Positions 61,201 through 64,000 of a DNA stretch of 64,000 nt are shown in pieces. How positions within the stretch are numbered: the first letter of the stretch is position 1; the number at the start of each line of letters is the position of its first letter. A program made the position numbers and the translations under genes. Under the pieces are notes generated by a model. The model was not told the origin of the DNA, searched no databases, and saw nothing but the letters and a program-made list of their open reading frames with translations. The stretch is from Romanomermis culicivorax (taxonomy: Eukaryota; Nematoda; Enoplea; Mermithida; Mermithidae), in NCBI GenBank assembly GCA_963922205.1, contig CAWUHX010000237.1, positions 124,001 through 188,000 on the forward strand, read 5' to 3'.

Positions 61201-64000
61201 TATCAGTGACTCGAATCCATTTCTCAACGAAACCATATGATTTCGACTCGATGTTGTCTCTCTTACATCTATTTTAAGACCCAGTTTCTGAGATGTTCGA
61301 TTTTGAATATGATAAGTTGAAAATTAATCATACATAAAAATCGGTTATATTACGTAGTTTTAGGTACTGCGTTTGAAATTTTGTTTTCTAAGTACTCTAC
61401 ACGTTTTACACTTTTAAAGTGTCCGAAAGGAGATGTAAAATGCCAAAAAAATCATTTGGACCTCTTCCCGGGCATCTTCCCATAGGATGTCGCAGGATGT
61501 TTTCATCATTTTTATAGGCACTAATGTCCAACATATTATGTTGAAATTTCAATCTGATTTGTGTACCGTTTTTCGAGTTGTAACGATTGGCACACACTGC
61601 ACAGACATTCAAATAGTTTTTTAAATCTAAATAAATCCCCAAACAATAAAGTTGTGAGAAAAAAAGATTCGTTGTTACCTATAATATGAATTAGAAGAAA
61701 AAATGCGACTTGAAATCTTGATAAATTGGGATTTATCTAGATTTGATAATTGCTAAACGACATGCTTCAAATGATAGGTCAAAAACTTTAAAATTTTCCA
61801 CTAAATTTCAGAAATCGAGTCATTCTGACGTTTCTCTAAAATTTTGGACCCGAACGCGGACCTGATATTCTTAAAATTTTGTACCCGATACATCTCTAAT
61901 AACATATATATTAAATCAGGATGCATCACCTGTTTTTTGCACAAGATAAATGTTTATGGCCCTGTACAGAGACTTTTCTGGATTTTTGTATGAAGAACAA
62001 TAGAATTTCCTGGTCAGAAAACGAATATTCAGATTCAAAAAGATTTTAACGCGCTTCAAGCTGGATGTTTTGTACTACTTCACTTGCTTCTTAAGTTTTT
62101 AGAATTTTTTAAAATTCTTTTACACCTTACTATTTTCCTAATTATGATCATGTACAGGCCTGTAGGCAGGGGGGGTTGAGGGCCGTTGCCCCCCCCCCCC
62201 AAATGTTTGAGGTGTTAAAAAAAGACAAAGGTGGGACCTTTGATTTTTTCCAAGTCAAGTCAGAAATGCCAATTTTACGGTAATTTGTGTGAAAAAAAAT
62301 TTGTGCCCTCCCCCGAACAAAATTTCTGGCTACAGGCTTGATCATGTATGATCTCGATATTCGAAATAAAACAATGTTCAACGAAAAATGGGAACTTTTC
62401 TAGCGTTCAGCACGCAAATGAAAAGCGGCATAACCCTTTTTTGCTGCAGAGGAAACTATGAATGCGATAAAATTTTCTCTGAAAGAACTTTCTTGTAAAA
62501 ACAAGGCAAAATTATTGATTTTTTAGATATTGACTTTTTTCGGTAACAACGAAGAGACTCACACAAATAAAACAGCGAATGCATAGGAATTATTTAAAGA
62601 AAGAAAAAAAGACAACTCATCGAATTTTTAAATTTTGCTTGATTCGTCTTTTTGCTAATTTGGATCAATAACTGCGACTTAACTCACCTCTTTTAACATT
62701 GGCAAATCGGTTTCAGAATCACCACACACCAAAATATTTCCCCGTGAAAGATCCAATTTCATTTTTTCGGCGAATAATCGAATGCCGTGACCTTTAGTGA
62801 ACGTTTTACCAGACAATTTAGCTTTCAGATGAATTTTGATATCCGTTTCCGTATCGCTAACGTGCAAACATCTGCCGCTGGGGTCAATTTCGTTGACCAA
62901 TTGGAATACATTCATGAACCTGTAGTATCAATCAAAGAATTTGTTGATCTTCATTTTTTTATTAATGTAACTAGTCAAGCTAATGAAAATGCTTCTGAAC
63001 TCTTTTCGTTTTGCTGCACAAGAATTGTCAATACAGACATCGAAAATTATGAAAATTCTCTACTAGCAAACGTATAGTTTCTACCACGAAACTTGAAAAT
63101 TTCAATTGACAAAAGCTGACAGAGTTTTTTCTCTAGTTGATTGTTTTCTGTTGTTGGTTTTATTAATGAAAAACTCACAATTTGTCCGATAAATCTTGAT
63201 CAATCGAATTATACACGTCTTGCCGCGTGACGGTCACGTGACCGTAATGGCGTTGCAAACCGGAACCGATCCATGCGAATTGCCTAAATTCCGGTTTTTC
63301 TAAGAGTAAAGCGATCCGATCGGCCAAGAGTTCCAACATTTGAAGATCGGCGTCCGAAATAGACGTATCTTTGAATCTTTTGTTGGCTCTGACATACCTA
63401 AAACGTGAAGCATGTTCATTTTCTAGCCAAGTGGAAGGCGATTCGATGTACAAGACAAGAATGAGGAACAGACTTGTGTTGAATTAACGACCTGTCGAAA
63501 ATTCCGAAAACTTAGGTCTGGATCAGGGAAAAAGAAAAAAAAATAAAGTTGATCAATTTTTTAATCAACAGGTCTATTTTAAATCATAGTTTGAAGCAGT
63601 TCAAAACATTCAAAAAATTAAAGCTTCAACTTAGGCTTTTTTGCTTTGAAAATCATGAGCTAAAGGGCACCAGTAGGCCTAAACTTTTAGGAGCAAAATT
63701 TAAAATTTTCCGAGCCGAAAATTTTTAATTGATGAAAGTCGAAAATTAGGCTGTGGAATGTACAATGTGAGTTAAAAAAATAAACAAAATATATACAAAA
63801 AAGAATAACTTATTCAATAAACATAAGGTTCGAGAACATGTCTTTATCAGTTTACAGATTAAAAAATAAGTTCATACTTCCATGGGTTTGAAAAAATTCA
63901 AATTAAACTTAAAATTCTTGAAAATCACCTCCACGATGACATGATTAAAATTGGAGTTACAAAAAAGTTGGGAAAATTGAGATTTTGACCTCATTAATGC
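58265..64000 (-). CDS. Trehalose-6-phosphate phosphatase-type HAD protein, 3' part (5' end beyond window)
   Basis: Three exons on the minus strand: 63397-63179, 62919-62688 and 58498-58265 (stop TGA 58265-58267). Splice sites are GT..AG and phases agree (2 and 0), giving about 227 C-terminal residues. The middle exon contains the HAD-superfamily acidic motif ILVCGDSETDLPML, which binds Mg2+ and positions the catalytic Asp residues. The last exon has NVYTVFVTKNEEL and VILGAMAQATIREI, a signature I associate with nematode trehalose-6-phosphate phosphatase (GOB-1-like) and with the C-terminal domain of nematode trehalose-phosphate synthases. The reaction would be removal of phosphate from trehalose-6-phosphate in trehalose synthesis. 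The catalytic DxD motif and N-terminal domain are upstream, off the right edge, so the two alternatives cannot be separated here. Confidence 0.78.
59650..60240 (+). pseudogene. Collapsed hAT transposase: BED finger joined to C-terminal dimerisation region
   Basis: Frame 1 reads SAVIWNFF then CDYCAQEIS, the start of a BED zinc finger (aromatic W..FF, C-x2-C). After a frame change the finger finishes as HNGLKKHFATHP (H-x4-H) near 59,785-59,815. A donor-like GAG|GTGAGC follows at about 59,866. From about 59,990 another frame reads YRLLSNLVLQFLCLLPISISS...LSSTTGEI...YSRKNLKF, the pattern of the hAT C-terminal dimerisation region (LP.S...E..FS..G). The whole catalytic middle is missing, so this is an internally deleted, frameshifted relic. 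It lies inside an intron of the oppositely oriented host gene. Confidence 0.6.
60758..61895. mobile_element. Inverted-repeat element with GGACCCGG subterminal repeats
   Basis: Both tips read AGATGTATCGG inward. The left flank CTTATTAC and right flank CTAATAAC agree at six of eight positions, a possible eroded 8-bp TSD. Near each end are repeats of TATTCTTAAAATTTTGGACC and GGACCCGGAC-like words (about 60,770-60,900 and 61,830-61,890). No protein is encoded. Confidence 0.55.
62155..62340. mobile_element. 186-bp hAT-type MITE with perfect 8-bp TSD
   Basis: Ends are CAGGCCTGTAGGCAG and, on the complement of the right, CAAGCCTGTAGCCAG. They are flanked by identical ATCATGTA at 62147-62154 and 62341-62348. 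A C run of about 12 lies near 62,190. The size and lack of coding mark it as a MITE. Confidence 0.85.
63398..64000 (-). other. Intron or upstream part of the trehalose-phosphatase-type gene at the window edge
   Basis: AT-rich, no exon supported. The exon starting at 63397 opens with one base completing a codon, so at least one further coding exon must lie to the right, outside the window. Confidence 0.5.

Larger units (their letters stand above)
58499..62687 (-). other. 4.2-kb intron of the trehalose-phosphatase-type gene
   Basis: It holds a hAT transposase relic (59650-60240), an inverted-repeat element (60758-61895) and a MITE (62155-62340), plus a CAGGGTCGTAGGCAGG-type transposon end on the minus strand near 58,935-58,955. 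The rest is AT-rich with no exon supported. Confidence 0.6.

Overview
The window is animal DNA and most likely comes from a nematode. It has multi-exon genes with TTTCAG-type 3' splice sites, likely trans-splice acceptors next to start codons, a cysteine-rich membrane protein that fits the nematode CX module, a trehalose-phosphatase-type HAD protein, and a short run of the nematode telomere word TTAGGC. Genes are sparse. Exons are GC-richer islands in long AT-rich introns and intergenic DNA, and most of the remainder is mobile or palindromic.

Layout. 0-2.45 kb holds nested hAT-like/foldback elements, two of them with perfect 8-bp target duplications. 3.87-10.53 kb (+) is a four-exon kelch-like gene whose spliced frame closes exactly; its third intron carries about 1 kb of repeated TGTTATAACA palindromes. 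12.65-13.60 kb is a foldback element. 14,013-27,660 is a complete Ty3/gypsy-type LTR element: two 826-bp LTRs that differ at about five positions, CTTT target duplication, primer binding site, gag, protease, RT, RNase H, integrase, polypurine tract. Its gag-pol frame runs without a frameshift for about 6 kb but contains four in-frame stops. In the env position it carries a ~1,300-residue protein with an RNase D-like 3'-5' exonuclease domain and a highly charged RS/RE-rich tail. 28.5-33.0 kb (+) is a cysteine-rich secreted-protein gene resembling CPG4/DUF19 proteins. 33.1-34.3 kb is another foldback. 37,141-44,209 (-) is a six-exon CX-module gene with a signal peptide, a Gly-rich ectodomain, two hydrophobic segments and a PPxY-type tail. 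45.5-47.9 kb is a 2.4-kb foldback. 49,689-54,417 is a 4.7-kb hAT-like element with a perfect 8-bp duplication, itself invaded by a second hAT-like element. 55.3-57.2 kb is G/C-tract-rich repeat DNA. 58,265 to the right edge (-) is the 3' part of a trehalose-6-phosphate phosphatase-type gene; one of its introns holds a collapsed BED-finger/hAT transposase relic.

The strongest candidate for something undescribed is the exonuclease-bearing LTR element. Second is a group of terminal-repeat elements that share one layout (oligo-T tip, then short subterminal palindromes) but use different palindrome words. All calls come from reading the sequence; no database search was possible.
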